Positions 15,140-24,141 of a stretch of 64,000 nucleotides of DNA are shown one piece after another. The notes below the pieces were generated by a model. That model did not search any database. It saw only the letters and a program-made list of their open reading frames with translations, and was not told the DNA's origin. Source of the stretch: PALSA-693 sp963702305 (GTDB lineage: Bacteria; Actinomycetota; Acidimicrobiia; Acidimicrobiales; Palsa-688); contig CAVPBX010000006.1 in NCBI GenBank assembly GCA_963702305.1, positions 124,001-188,000 of the forward strand, read 5' to 3'. A program made the translations under genes and the position numbers. Numbering within the stretch: the stretch's first letter is position 1; every line of letters starts with the position of its first letter.

Positions 15140-15715
15140 GTGCTGTTCCCCCAACGCGTCTGGGCGGGCCTGGCGGACGGCACCATCACCGTGGCCTTCC
15201 GCCGGTGGAAGCGGCCGACCGTCAAGGCCGGGGGCACCCTGCAGACCCCCGGCGGCCTCCTCGGCATCGACGACGTCGCCACCATCACCACCCGCCAGCT
15301 GACCGACTCCGACGCCCGCGCCGCCGGTTTCGCCAGCCGCGGGGAGGCGCTCGCCGAGTTACGACCAGCCGAGTTACGACCAGATGGCGCGCTCTACCGG
15401 ATCCGGTTCCATCGTATCGGGGACGACCCGAGGATCGCCCTCCGTCAGCGCCAGAACCTCGACGACGAGGAGATCACGTCCCTGCTGCACGCTCTCGGGC
15501 GCCTCAGCTGGGCGGTGCCGGTCCTGCGCCTGATCGCGGCCCGGCCGGCGACGGTGAGCACCGAACTGGCCGCCACGCTCGGCATGGAACGACTTCCCTT
15601 CAAGCAGCGGGTTCGCCGATTGAAGGCTCTGGGGCTGACCGAGAGCCTGGACGTCGGCTATCGCCTGTCGCCTCGCGGCGAGACGCTGCTGGCCCGGATC
15701 GACGCTACCCGGTGA
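15140..15715 (+). CDS. ASCH-like protein with C-terminal winged helix
   Basis: The 191 residues look like an ASCH (PUA-like, RNA-binding) domain, LFPQRVWAGLADGTITVAFRRWK and LTDSDARAAGFASRGEALAEL, followed by a winged-helix segment LRLIAARPATVSTELAATLGMERLPFKQRVRRLKALGL. The GTG at 15140 is 7 bases after the SnoaL-like stop, so the two are co-transcribed. A 15-bp duplication at 15356-15385 encodes ELRPA twice. The stop region overlaps the convergent DUF72 gene by 11 bases. Function unknown; ASCH plus DNA-binding domain suggests a nucleic-acid-related role. Confidence 0.7.
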   Translation: MLFPQRVWAGLADGTITVAFRRWKRPTVKAGGTLQTPGGLLGIDDVATITTRQLTDSDARAAGFASRGEALAELRPAELRPDGALYRIRFHRIGDDPRIALRQRQNLDDEEITSLLHALGRLSWAVPVLRLIAARPATVSTELAATLGMERLPFKQRVRRLKALGLTESLDVGYRLSPRGETLLARIDATR

Positions 15716-16676
15716 CCTGGCCGCGGAGCAGCGCGGCCAACTCGGCGGCGTTGTCCACCGCGTCGGAGCCGCCCCAGTTGTCCATCAGGACGTGGACGTC
15801 GGGGGCGGAGGAGGCCAGCTCCGCCAGCTTCGGGACCCAGGACTCCAGCTCGGCGGCGGGGTAGCGGTAGGGGGACGTCCAACTCTCGCCGTCGACGTCA
15901 CGGCGGCCGACGAAACGGACGATCGCCAGGTCCGCAGTAGCAGCAGCCACCCCCGGCGTGGCCCGGGGACCCTGGGTCGGTCCGTCGAGGCACACCAGGG
16001 CAAGGCCGCGCGCCTCCAACCACTCGAGGGTGCCTTCGCAGGCGTCGCCCGCAAACCACTTCGGGCTGCGCAGCTCCACCGCCACGCGGTAGTCGGGGAG
16101 CCGTGACCCGATGGTCACCAACTCGTCCCACGCTTCGGGCCGCGGGCTGAACCAACTCGGATACTGCAGGATCACCGCCCCGAGCTTCCCGGCCTGGTGG
16201 AGGGGCCGGAGGGCGTGGTCGAAGCGGACCCAGCACTCGTCGAGGGCGTCGGGTGTCAGATGGGTGGCATACAGCCGGCGCAGGTCCCGCGACCGGTCGC
16301 GTACCTCGTCCTGGAGATCCGGCCACAGCGAATCCGGGAGGGTCGGCGCCCCCGTCAGCAGTGACCAGGCCCGCACGTCGAAGGTAAAGCCGGGCGGCGT
16401 GCGGTCGACCCACTGCTGGGCCACCTCGGGGGTGGGCGGGAAGCGGTAGGTCGTGGCCACCTCGGCCAGCGGGAAGCGGGTGGCGTAGAAGGCGAGCCGG
16501 GCCCGGGCGGTCAGGCTGCGCCGCGGGTAGAAGGTGCCGCTGCTGACCAAGCTGCGGTCCGCCCAGGAAGTGGTGCCGAGGCGCACCTGGCCGCCGGCCA
16601 CGTCGACGAGCGCGCGCGGCGGTCGGGACGGATCGACGTCAGGGCGGTCCACGGCCCCGAAGAGGTCTTCAGGCAC
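15705..16676 (-). CDS. DUF72 (YecE-like) family protein
   Basis: The 323-residue TIM-barrel DUF72 protein shows the family sequence VRLGTTSWADRSLVSSGTFYPRRSLTARARLAFYATRFPLAEV, then TPPGFTFDVRAWSLLTG, LGAVILQYPSWF, YRVAVELRSPKWF and the C-terminal HVLMDNWGGSDAVDNAAELAALL. Its biochemical function is not established; the domain has been linked to nucleic-acid processing or Fe-S proteins only tentatively. The GTG start at 16676 is backed by a TAGTCT box 8 bases upstream (16685-16690, complement). It is divergent from malQ, with the two -10 boxes 39 bases apart. Confidence 0.85.
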   Translation of the reverse strand: MPEDLFGAVDRPDVDPSRPPRALVDVAGGQVRLGTTSWADRSLVSSGTFYPRRSLTARARLAFYATRFPLAEVATTYRFPPTPEVAQQWVDRTPPGFTFDVRAWSLLTGAPTLPDSLWPDLQDEVRDRSRDLRRLYATHLTPDALDECWVRFDHALRPLHQAGKLGAVILQYPSWFSPRPEAWDELVTIGSRLPDYRVAVELRSPKWFAGDACEGTLEWLEARGLALVCLDGPTQGPRATPGVAAATADLAIVRFVGRRDVDGESWTSPYRYPAAELESWVPKLAELASSAPDVHVLMDNWGGSDAVDNAAELAALLRGQVTG

Positions 16677-16684
16677 TCGGCCCC

Positions 16685-16690
16685 AGACTA
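16685..16690 (-). promoter_or_regulatory. -10 box of the DUF72 gene
   Basis: TAGTCT on the minus strand, 8 bases before the GTG at 16676; divergent from the malQ box at 16730-16735. Confidence 0.45.
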
Positions 16691-16729
16691 CGGGGCGGCA
16701 GCGTCCGAACCGGCGCCATCCGGTCGGCG

Positions 16730-16735
16730 TAGCAT
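16730..16735 (+). promoter_or_regulatory. -10 box of malQ
   Basis: TAGCAT, 10 bases before the ATG at 16746; the leader would be absent or a few bases long. Confidence 0.5.
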
Positions 16736-16745
16736 CCGCCGGATC

Positions 16746-18635
16746 ATGGCCGCGCCGGACTTGGAGCAATGGGGGATCGCCGGCGGTTTCGAGGATGCGG
16801 ACCGCCAGTGGCGGGAGGCGTCCCCCGAGACCCTCGAGGCCATCCTGGCGGCCATGGGCGCCACGCCGGAGGGGCCCGACGACGCGCCAGTCCTGACCCT
16901 GCGCCTGGACAAGCCCCACCCGCGCCTCCCGCCTGGCCGGCTGGTATTGGAGGACGGCGCCACGGTCGACGTCGACGGCCCCCTCCCACCCGGGATCCCC
17001 GCCGGCTACCACCGCCTCGAACCCCACGCCGGGCCGGCAGTCACCGTGATCGCCAGCCCGGGGCGATGCCCCCTGCCCGCCAAGCCGACGTGGGGGTTCG
17101 CGGCCCAGTTGTACGCCACCCGATCCCGCGCCAGCTGGGGTTTCGGCGACCTGGCCGACCTGCGCCGGCTGGGGGAGTGGTCGGCCGGGCTGGGAGCGGG
17201 GTTCGTCCTCGTCAATCCCCTCCATGCCGCCGCCCCGACGTTTCCCCAGCAAGCCAGTCCCTACTTTCCCGGCAGTCGCTGTTTCCTGAACCCGCTGTAC
17301 CTGCGGGTGGAGTCGGTGCCCGGGGCCGCCGGCCGCGCCGGGGTCGACGAGCTCGCCGGAGCCGGGCGGGAGCTCAACGCCGCCCGCCTCATCGACCGTG
17401 ACCGCGTCTGGGCGCTCAAGGCCGCGGCCCTCGAGATGTTGTTCGCGGACTTCCAGGGTGACCCGGGCTTCGACGCCTATCAGGCCGAGCGGGGGGCGCC
17501 TCTGCAGGGATTCGCCACCTTCTGCGCCCTGTCGGAGCAGCACGGCGCCCACTGGCCCTCGTGGCCGACCGCTCTGCACGATCCGGGGGGGTTCGCGGTC
17601 CGGGAGTTCGTGCAGTCGGCGGCGGGCCGCGTCCGGGTCCGCTTCCACCTCTGGATGCAGTGGCTGCTCGACGGCCAATTGCACGAGGCGTCGGCCGCCC
17701 TGCCGGTGGTGACGGATCTGGCCGTCGGGGTGGACCCCGGTGGCGCGGACGCCTGGCTGTGGCAGGACGCCTTTGTCGCCGGTATGCGCGTCGGCGCTCC
17801 GCCGGACCGGTACAACACGCGGGGCCAGAACTGGGCCCTCCCCCCGTTCGACCCGTGGCGCCTCCGAGCCGCCGCCTACCGGCCGTGGATCGAGTCGTTG
17901 CGCGGCGCCCTGCGCCACGGCGGCGGCCTCCGCCTCGATCACGTCATGGGGCTGTTCCGCTTGTACTGGATCCCGGACGGGGCCCCTCCCGCGGCGGGGG
18001 CCTACGTGCGGTACCCCCACCACGACCTGCTCAACGTCGTCGCGCTCGAGGCGGCCCGGGCCGGCGCCTTCGTGGTCGGCGAGGACCTGGGCACGGTCGA
18101 GCACGGCGTCCGCCGCGAGTTGGCGGAGCGGAACCTGCTGTCGTACAAACTGTGGTGGTTTCAGGACGAGCCGCCGCGCGCCTGGCCGGCCAAGGCGCTC
18201 GGCGCGGTGACCACCCACGACCTTCCGACCATCGCCGGGGTCCTGTCGGGCTCGGACCTGGAAGCCCAACGACGCCTCGATCTGCATCCCAACGAAGCCG
18301 CCTCCGAGCGCCTCCGGGCCAAACTCATCCGCCGGGCCAAGCTCACCGGCCGGGCGCGCGCAACCAACCCCGCCCCAGAGGTGGTCATCGCCCAGGTGTA
18401 CGCCGACCTGGCCGAGGCGCCATGCGTCCTGCTGAGCGCCAGTCTCGACGACGCCCTGGCCCTGGAGGAACGCCCCAACCTGCCCAGCACCATTGACGAG
18501 TGGCCCAACTGGCGGCTGGCCCTCCCGCGCCCGCTGGAGGAGATCGAACAGCTGTCCCTGCCGAAGACCATCGCCGCCATCCTCCGCCGCGGCGGACCGG
18601 CCAGCCTCCGCCGGGGCGGACCGGCCAGCCCGTAG
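16746..18635 (+). CDS. malQ: 4-alpha-glucanotransferase (GH77)
   Basis: MalQ transfers alpha-1,4-glucan segments between maltodextrins in glycogen and maltose metabolism. The 629 residues carry the GH77 blocks in order: SWGFGDLADLRRL, NPLHAAAP, SPYFPGSRCFLNPLYL, the nucleophile Asp in GLRLDHVMGLFRLYWIP, the acid/base Glu in VVGEDLGTVE and the transition-state Asp in VTTHDLPTIAGV. The N-terminal some 110 residues form a beta domain as in the longer MalQ type. The last residues LRRGGPAS are duplicated by a 24-bp tandem repeat (18582-18629). The downstream ligase gene's -10 box overlaps the malQ stop. Confidence 0.94.
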   Translation: MAAPDLEQWGIAGGFEDADRQWREASPETLEAILAAMGATPEGPDDAPVLTLRLDKPHPRLPPGRLVLEDGATVDVDGPLPPGIPAGYHRLEPHAGPAVTVIASPGRCPLPAKPTWGFAAQLYATRSRASWGFGDLADLRRLGEWSAGLGAGFVLVNPLHAAAPTFPQQASPYFPGSRCFLNPLYLRVESVPGAAGRAGVDELAGAGRELNAARLIDRDRVWALKAAALEMLFADFQGDPGFDAYQAERGAPLQGFATFCALSEQHGAHWPSWPTALHDPGGFAVREFVQSAAGRVRVRFHLWMQWLLDGQLHEASAALPVVTDLAVGVDPGGADAWLWQDAFVAGMRVGAPPDRYNTRGQNWALPPFDPWRLRAAAYRPWIESLRGALRHGGGLRLDHVMGLFRLYWIPDGAPPAAGAYVRYPHHDLLNVVALEAARAGAFVVGEDLGTVEHGVRRELAERNLLSYKLWWFQDEPPRAWPAKALGAVTTHDLPTIAGVLSGSDLEAQRRLDLHPNEAASERLRAKLIRRAKLTGRARATNPAPEVVIAQVYADLAEAPCVLLSASLDDALALEERPNLPSTIDEWPNWRLALPRPLEEIEQLSLPKTIAAILRRGGPASLRRGGPASP

Positions 18636-18638
18636 GAT
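18633..18638 (+). promoter_or_regulatory. -10 box of the DNA ligase gene, overlapping the malQ stop
   Basis: TAGGAT: its first three bases are the malQ TAG stop. The ligase GTG follows 8 bases later. Confidence 0.45.
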
Positions 18639-18646
18639 CCCGAGCC

Positions 18647-19720
18647 GTGGATCTGCCCGTTATGCCCCCGGTCTCGCCGATGTTGGCCAAGTTGGCCCGG
18701 GAGCTCCCGGAGGGGGACGTGCGGTACGAGCCCAAGTGGGACGGGTTCCGCTGCATCGCCTTCCGGGACGGTGACGAAGTCGAGCTGGGGAGCCGCAACG
18801 AGCGCCCGCTGACCAGGTACTTCCCCGACGTGGTCGAGGCGGCCCGAGCCCAGCTGCCCGAGAAGTGCGTGGTCGACGGCGAGGTGGTGATCGCCGGGAG
18901 CGGCGGGCTCGACTTCGATGCCTTGTCCCAGCGCATCCACCCGGCCGCGTCGCGGGTCAACATGCTGGCCCGCGAGATGCCCGCCTCGTTCGTGGCCTTC
19001 GACCTGTTGGCGGTCGGCGACCGGGACTTGCGCGACACTCCCTTCTTTCAACGAAGAGAAGAGCTCGAGCAGGTCCTGACGGGCGTCGAACCGCCGATCC
19101 ATCTCACCCCCCTGACCGCCGATCCGGGCGTCGCCCGGGACTGGTTCCAGCGCTTCGAGGGGGCCGGGCTCGACGGTGTCGTCGCCAAGCCAGCGGGCGG
19201 GCCCTACCTGCCGGGGCAGCGGGTCATGTGGAAGGTCAAGCACGAGCGCACCGGCGATTTCGTCGTGGCCGGCTTCCGCTGGTACCAGGCCAACCGGGCG
19301 GTGGTGGGGTCCCTCATGCTCGGTCTGTACGACGGCCCGCAGCTGCAGCACGTGGGCGTGATCGGCGCCTTCCCGGCGGAGCAGCGCCGTCGGCTCGTCG
19401 ACGAGCTGGCGCCCTATCTCGACCCCGTCGACCATCCCTGGGCCGACTGGGCGGGGCTGGCGGACGAGGCGCTCACCGACGGGCGCCGGCTGCCCGGCGC
19501 GGCCAGCCGCTGGAACGCCAAAAAGGACCTGAGCTTCGTGCTGCTCCGTCCCGAGCTGGTCGTCGAGGCCGCCTTCGAGCACCTGCAGGGTCAGCGGCTG
19601 CGGCACACGGCCCGCTTCCGTCGGTGGCGGCCCGACCGGGATCCGCGCAGCTGCACCTACGAACAGATGGACGTCGCGGTCCCGTCGTTGCTGTCGGAGG
19701 TGTTCGGCGCCCGTGGGTGA
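18647..19720 (+). CDS. ATP-dependent DNA ligase (LigC type)
   Basis: The 357-residue minimal ATP-dependent ligase seals nicks in DNA, probably as an accessory repair ligase beside NAD-dependent LigA. YEPKWDGFRCI contains the adenylated lysine (motif I, KWDG), followed by SRNERPLTRYFPDV, VVDGEVVI (motif IIIa region), FVAFDLLAVGD, EGAGLDGVVAKP (motif IV) and MWKVKHERTGDFVVAGF (motif V). An OB-fold domain follows. This layout is that of mycobacterial LigC without nuclease or polymerase domains; no Ku gene is visible here. GTG 18647 is used because of the TAGGAT box; ATG 18662 is an alternative. Confidence 0.92.
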   Translation: MDLPVMPPVSPMLAKLARELPEGDVRYEPKWDGFRCIAFRDGDEVELGSRNERPLTRYFPDVVEAARAQLPEKCVVDGEVVIAGSGGLDFDALSQRIHPAASRVNMLAREMPASFVAFDLLAVGDRDLRDTPFFQRREELEQVLTGVEPPIHLTPLTADPGVARDWFQRFEGAGLDGVVAKPAGGPYLPGQRVMWKVKHERTGDFVVAGFRWYQANRAVVGSLMLGLYDGPQLQHVGVIGAFPAEQRRRLVDELAPYLDPVDHPWADWAGLADEALTDGRRLPGAASRWNAKKDLSFVLLRPELVVEAAFEHLQGQRLRHTARFRRWRPDRDPRSCTYEQMDVAVPSLLSEVFGARG

Positions 19721-19759
19721 CGCCACCCCGCGCCCCGGCGGCCGCGGCAGACTGCCGTC

Positions 19760-20293
19760 ATGAGCGTCGGGACCAGCAGCGGCCGGCACCAGAGCGCGGT
19801 GCTGGTACCCGTCCCGGAGGCCGACGCCGTGGTTGGGAGGTGGCGGTACCAGTACGACCCGGTGGCCAGCGCCGGGGTGCCGGCGCACATCACCCTGATC
19901 GTTCCGTGGCTACCGCCGGACGAGATCACCAGCGCCGATTTGGGCGAGCTCGATGCGACCCTGGAAGACGTGAAGGCGTTCGATTTCAAGCTCCACCACG
20001 TGGACTGGTTCGGCCGGCGGGTCCTGTGGGTGGCGCCGGAGCCGGCCGCGCCGTTCCTGGCCCTGACGACCCGGCTAGCTGACCGCTTCGGGACGCCGCC
20101 GTGGGAGGACGAGTTCGACGAGGTGGTGCCGCACCTGACGGTGGCGCACGCGAGCGACGGGGTAGAGCTGGTGCCGGTCGCCGCGGACGTGTCCAGCCGG
20201 CTCCCGGTGGCCTGTCGGGCGGAAGAGGTGTGGGTGATGGTCGGCGACGGCACCCGGTGGCAGTTGCGCCATCGGGTCGCACTGCTGCGCTGA
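19760..20293 (+). CDS. 2H phosphoesterase / 2'-5' RNA ligase family protein
   Basis: The 177 residues hold the two HxT/S motifs of the 2H superfamily: AHITLIVPWLPP and VPHLTVAHASD, about 70 residues apart, with strands between. The domain acts on 2',3'-cyclic or 2'-5' phosphodiester bonds in RNA; the natural substrate of this actinobacterial branch is unknown. ATG 19760 begins MSVGTSSGRHQSAVLVPVPE. It lies 39 bases after the DNA ligase gene in the same direction and is convergent with the SDR gene. Confidence 0.82.
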   Translation: MSVGTSSGRHQSAVLVPVPEADAVVGRWRYQYDPVASAGVPAHITLIVPWLPPDEITSADLGELDATLEDVKAFDFKLHHVDWFGRRVLWVAPEPAAPFLALTTRLADRFGTPPWEDEFDEVVPHLTVAHASDGVELVPVAADVSSRLPVACRAEEVWVMVGDGTRWQLRHRVALLR

Positions 20294-20312
20294 GCCGCTC
20301 CTCTTTGTCGAA

Positions 20313-21212
20313 TTACCCTTCGTTGATGGTCTGCAGGACCACTCGCAGCTCATCGGCGATGCCCGACGGCACGGTGTAGCCGGATTCGTCGCGGATGTCG
20401 GAGAAATGGTCCCGCACGTCTTCCACGCTCAGCTTGGGGTTGTAGTAGCCCGGGGTCATCCCGATGAAAAATCGGGCCACCCGGCCGCCGCCGACGGTGT
20501 ACACCTCACCCGTCACGGGCACGTCCTCGTGGGCCAGCCAGGCGACGACAGGCGACACCAGCTCCGGGTCCAACTGGGCGACTGCGGCCCCCAGCACGTC
20601 CTCGGTCATGCGGGTCCGGGCCAGCGGGGCGATGGCGTTGACCTTGATGTTGTGCTTGGCGCCCTCGGCCGCCAGCACCCGGGTGAAGCCGACGAGACCC
20701 ATCTTGGCTGCCCCGTAGTTGCTCTGGCCGAAGTTGCCCAGGATCCCCGAGTTGGACGAGGTGTTGATCACCCGCCCGTACCCCTGCTCTCGCATCTTGA
20801 TCCACGCCGGGCGGGTGACGTAGAAGGCCCCCTTGAGGTGGACGTCGATCACTGGCTCGAGCAGGTCCGGGGTCAGGTTGTGGAAGGTCTTGTCGCGGAG
20901 GATGCCGGCGTTGTTGATGACGATGTCGATCCGCTCGTAGGCGTCGAGGGCGGTCTGCACGATCGCCTCGCCGCCCTCGGGGGTGGACACGCTGTTCGTG
21001 TCGGAGACCGCTTCGCCGCCGAGACTTCGGATCTCCTGGGCCACCGCTTCCGCCGGTCCCTTGTCGGCGCCCTCACCGGACACCGAACCGCCCAGGTCGT
21101 TGACCACGACCCGGGCGCCGCGCGAGGCCAGCAACAGGGCGTGTTCCTTGCCCAACCCGCCACCCGCGCCGGTGACGATGGCCACCCTTCCGTCAAAGCC
21201 GATTTCTGCCAT
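20313..21212 (-). CDS. Short-chain dehydrogenase, (3R)-hydroxyacyl-CoA dehydrogenase-like
   Basis: The 299-residue SDR has the NAD-binding TGAGGGLGKEHALLLA, NDLGGS, the NNAG motif in DIVINNAGILRDKTFHNLTPDLL, catalytic Ser in NTSSNSGILG and YGAAK with Tyr and Lys. ILRDKTF and the extended C-terminus match the N-terminal dehydrogenase domain of peroxisomal-type multifunctional enzyme 2 (HSD17B4-like), so oxidation of 3-hydroxyacyl-CoA in lipid or steroid degradation is likely. TAACCT (21219-21224, complement) lies 6 bases before the ATG. It fits the acyl-CoA theme of the thiolase, racemase and carboxylase elsewhere in the window. Confidence 0.9.
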   Translation of the reverse strand: MAEIGFDGRVAIVTGAGGGLGKEHALLLASRGARVVVNDLGGSVSGEGADKGPAEAVAQEIRSLGGEAVSDTNSVSTPEGGEAIVQTALDAYERIDIVINNAGILRDKTFHNLTPDLLEPVIDVHLKGAFYVTRPAWIKMREQGYGRVINTSSNSGILGNFGQSNYGAAKMGLVGFTRVLAAEGAKHNIKVNAIAPLARTRMTEDVLGAAVAQLDPELVSPVVAWLAHEDVPVTGEVYTVGGGRVARFFIGMTPGYYNPKLSVEDVRDHFSDIRDESGYTVPSGIADELRVVLQTINEG

Positions 21213-21283
21213 TCGGCGAGGTTAGTTTCCGCGCGGTAACCGAGCCAGCCGGCGGGGGACGCTGGCGCTGGCATTCTGGCGGG

Positions 21284-23971
21284 ATGCAAGAGCTGCCATT
21301 CGACGATGCCGCCATGCGGCGAGACATCCGGCGAGTCGTCGGTCTGCTCGGCGAGACGCTGGTCCGCCAGGAAGGGCAGGAGGTCTTGGACCTGGTCGAG
21401 CGAGTCCGGTCGGGCAGCCGGGAGGACCGGTCCGCCACCGCGGCGTGGCTCGACGGGATCGACGTCGAGTCCGCCACCCGCTTGGTTCGGGCCTTCGTGG
21501 CCTACTTCCATCTGGCCAACGTGACCGAGCAGGTACACCGCGGCCGGGCGCTGCAGCTGGCGCGCTTCCGGGGCGGCTGGCTGACCCGGGCGGTGGAGGC
21601 GATCGCCGCGGCCGGCCTGCCCGCGCCCGAGTTGCAGCAGGTCGCGGCCAAGATGGCGGTGCGGTTGGTCTTCACCGCCCACCCGACGGAGGCCGCCCGC
21701 CGCACCACCCTGTCGCACCTCCGCGCCGTGGCGGAGCTGCTCGACGGCCTCGACGGGGTGGGCACCGACCGCCGCCTGGCGGAGGCCGTCGAGTTGCTGT
21801 GGCTGACCGACGATCTCCGAGTGGCCCAGCCGGATCCGCTCGACGAGGCCCGCAACGCCATCTACTACTTCGACGAGTTGCACCAGCACGTGGTCGCGGG
21901 AGTGCTCGACGAGTGGCACGAGGCGCTCGCCCGCGTCGGGGTGCACCTCGAACCGACGGCCGGCCCGCTGGCGTTCGGGTCGTGGATCGGCGGGGACCGC
22001 GACGGCAACCCGAACGTGACGCCGGACGTCACCATGGCGGTCCTCCGCCTGCAGCACGAGCACGCGGTGCGGGATCTGCTCGGCGTGATCGACCCGCTCC
22101 GCCAGGACCTGGCGCTGTCGACTCGGCTGGTCGGCGTGTCCGACGAGCTGCTCCGTTCGCTGGAGGCGGACTTGCGCGGCGGGCTGGAAGTCGACGAACG
22201 CTATCTGCGGCTCAACGCCGAGGAGCCGTACCGGCTCAAGGCCACCTGCATCCGCCAGAAGCTGCTGGGCACGCAGCGGCGCATCCAGCGGCGGGAGCCG
22301 CACCGGCCCGGACACGACTACCGCGACGGGTCCGAGCTGCTCGGCGACCTGGCGGTCATGCGCGATTCGCTGTTGCGCAACCGGGGCGAGCTGATCGCGG
22401 GTGGGCGCCTAGAGGAGGTCATGCGGACCGTTTCGTGCTGGGGTTTGCATCTCGCCACCCTTGACGTCCGCGAGCACGCCGATGCCCATCACGCCGTCCT
22501 CGATGCCCTGTTCGGCCGCCTGGGCCGGCCCTACGCCTCGCTGACCCCCGACGAGCGCCGCCAGGTACTGCAGCAGGAGCTCGCCGATCGCCGGCCCCTG
22601 GCGCCGCGGCCGCCGCCGCTCGACGAGGCCAACCTCAAGACCTACCGGGTCTTCGACACGATCTACCGCGCCCAGGAGGAGCTGGGATCGGAAGTGGTCC
22701 AGACCTACATCGTGTCCATGACCCGCCGGGCCGAGGACGTCCTCGCCGCGGTCGTGCTGGCCCGGGAGAACGGCCTGGTCGATGTGCACGCCGGAACCGC
22801 CCGGATCGGGTTCGTGCCGCTCCTGGAGACCGTGGCCGAGCTGAGAGCCGCGGACCAGGTCGTCGACGATCTGCTCTCGGTGGCCGAGTACCGGCGGGTG
22901 GTGGCGGCCCGCGGGGACCGGCAGGAGGTGATGCTCGGCTACAGCGACTCCAACAAGGAGGCCGGCATCACCACGTCCCAGTGGGAGATCCAGCAAGCCC
23001 AGCGCCGGGTCCTGGAGGTGGGCCGCCGGCACGGGGTTCGCATCGTCTTCTTCCACGGCCGGGGCGGGACGGTGGGGCGGGGCGGCGGTCCGACCCACGA
23101 CGCCATCCTGGCCCTGCCGGCCGGGACGCTCGACGGGGCCATCAAGATCACCGAACAGGGGGAGGTCATCAGCGACAAATACGGACTGCCGGCCCTGGCC
23201 CGGGAGAACGTGGAGCTCACCCTGGCCGCGGCCTTCGAGGCCACCGCCCTGCACGCCGCCCCGGTGCTCCGGCCCGAAGACCGGGATCGCTGGTACTCGT
23301 CCATGACCATCGTCTCCGACGCCGCATTCGCCGCCTACCGCCGTCTGGTGGACGACCCGGCCATCGCGGACTACTTCGCAGCCTCGACGCCGGTGGATCA
23401 GCTGCCGGCGCTGCACCTCGGGTCCCGGCCTTCCCGGCGACCGGAGGGTCACGCCGGAATCGACGGGTTGCGGGCCATCCCGTGGGTCTTCGGCTGGACG
23501 CAATCGCGCCAGATCGTGCCTGGCTGGTTCGGGGTCGGGGCCGGTCTCGACGCGGCGCGGGCCGCGGGCGCCGACGACGAGCTGCTCCAGATGCGCGGCG
23601 GCTGGCCGTTCTTCGCCAACTTCCTGTCGAACGTGGAGATGACGCTGGTCAAGACCGATCTGGCCATCGCCCACCGCTACGTCGATCAGCTGGTTCCCGA
23701 GGAGCTGCGCCGGGTCTTCGACGTCATCGCGGCCGAGTACCAGCGCACGGTGGCGCAAGTCCTGTGGGTCACCGGCCAGCACGAGTTGCTGGAGCGGGCC
23801 CCGGTGCTCCGGCGCACGCTCGCCGTCCGCGACTCCTACCTGGCCCCGATCCACGACCTCCAGGTGTCGCTGCTGAAACGGGTGCGGTCCGGTTCGCCGG
23901 ACCCGCAGCTGCAGCGGGCTTTGCTCCTCACGGTCAACGGCATCGCGGCCGGGCTGCGCAATACCGGGTGA
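21284..23971 (+). CDS. ppc: Phosphoenolpyruvate carboxylase
   Basis: PEP carboxylase fixes bicarbonate onto PEP to give oxaloacetate. The 895 residues are full length. FTAHPTEAARRTTLS (about 130) has the catalytic His, GSWIGGDRDGNPNVT follows, then GYSDSNKEAGITTSQW, the catalytic FFHGRGGTVGRGGGPTH (about 588-603) and the C-terminal NGIAAGLRNTG, where the final glycine is required in studied enzymes. No Shine-Dalgarno; ATG 21284. A 17-bp tandem repeat begins inside the last codons and carries the stop. The window also has pckG, so PEP-oxaloacetate conversion is provided in both directions. Confidence 0.97.
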   Translation: MQELPFDDAAMRRDIRRVVGLLGETLVRQEGQEVLDLVERVRSGSREDRSATAAWLDGIDVESATRLVRAFVAYFHLANVTEQVHRGRALQLARFRGGWLTRAVEAIAAAGLPAPELQQVAAKMAVRLVFTAHPTEAARRTTLSHLRAVAELLDGLDGVGTDRRLAEAVELLWLTDDLRVAQPDPLDEARNAIYYFDELHQHVVAGVLDEWHEALARVGVHLEPTAGPLAFGSWIGGDRDGNPNVTPDVTMAVLRLQHEHAVRDLLGVIDPLRQDLALSTRLVGVSDELLRSLEADLRGGLEVDERYLRLNAEEPYRLKATCIRQKLLGTQRRIQRREPHRPGHDYRDGSELLGDLAVMRDSLLRNRGELIAGGRLEEVMRTVSCWGLHLATLDVREHADAHHAVLDALFGRLGRPYASLTPDERRQVLQQELADRRPLAPRPPPLDEANLKTYRVFDTIYRAQEELGSEVVQTYIVSMTRRAEDVLAAVVLARENGLVDVHAGTARIGFVPLLETVAELRAADQVVDDLLSVAEYRRVVAARGDRQEVMLGYSDSNKEAGITTSQWEIQQAQRRVLEVGRRHGVRIVFFHGRGGTVGRGGGPTHDAILALPAGTLDGAIKITEQGEVISDKYGLPALARENVELTLAAAFEATALHAAPVLRPEDRDRWYSSMTIVSDAAFAAYRRLVDDPAIADYFAASTPVDQLPALHLGSRPSRRPEGHAGIDGLRAIPWVFGWTQSRQIVPGWFGVGAGLDAARAAGADDELLQMRGGWPFFANFLSNVEMTLVKTDLAIAHRYVDQLVPEELRRVFDVIAAEYQRTVAQVLWVTGQHELLERAPVLRRTLAVRDSYLAPIHDLQVSLLKRVRSGSPDPQLQRALLLTVNGIAAGLRNTG

Positions 23972-24044
23972 TGGGCAATACCGGGTGATGGGCAATACCG
24001 GGTGATGGGCCCCACCGGGTGATGGGCCCCACCGGGTAAACGGC
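23960..24044. repeat. 17-bp tandem repeat spanning the ppc stop codon
   Basis: There are five 17-bp units starting at 23960, 23977, 23994, 24011 and 24028. Units 1-3 read AATACCGGGTGATGGGC, unit 4 begins CCC, and unit 5 ends TAAACGGC. The first unit contains the ppc stop TGA (23969-23971). The unit length is not a multiple of 3, as expected for a mostly non-coding repeat. Confidence 0.9.
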
Positions 24045-24141
24045 GCTTGTTCACCATTTGTTCGTACGGCCGCGACCCGAGGGTCCCCTCGTTTTCACCC
24101 GGGCCGGGGAGGCTGGTGGCCGACGAACGAAGGAGGTCACC

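Noticed and set aside
15705..18287. A very long minus-strand open frame through malQ, continuous with the DUF72 gene
   Set aside because: The part opposite malQ has low-complexity Arg/Gly/Pro-rich sequence with no motifs. It is a GC-driven shadow of malQ. Only the DUF72 portion from GTG 16676 is kept.
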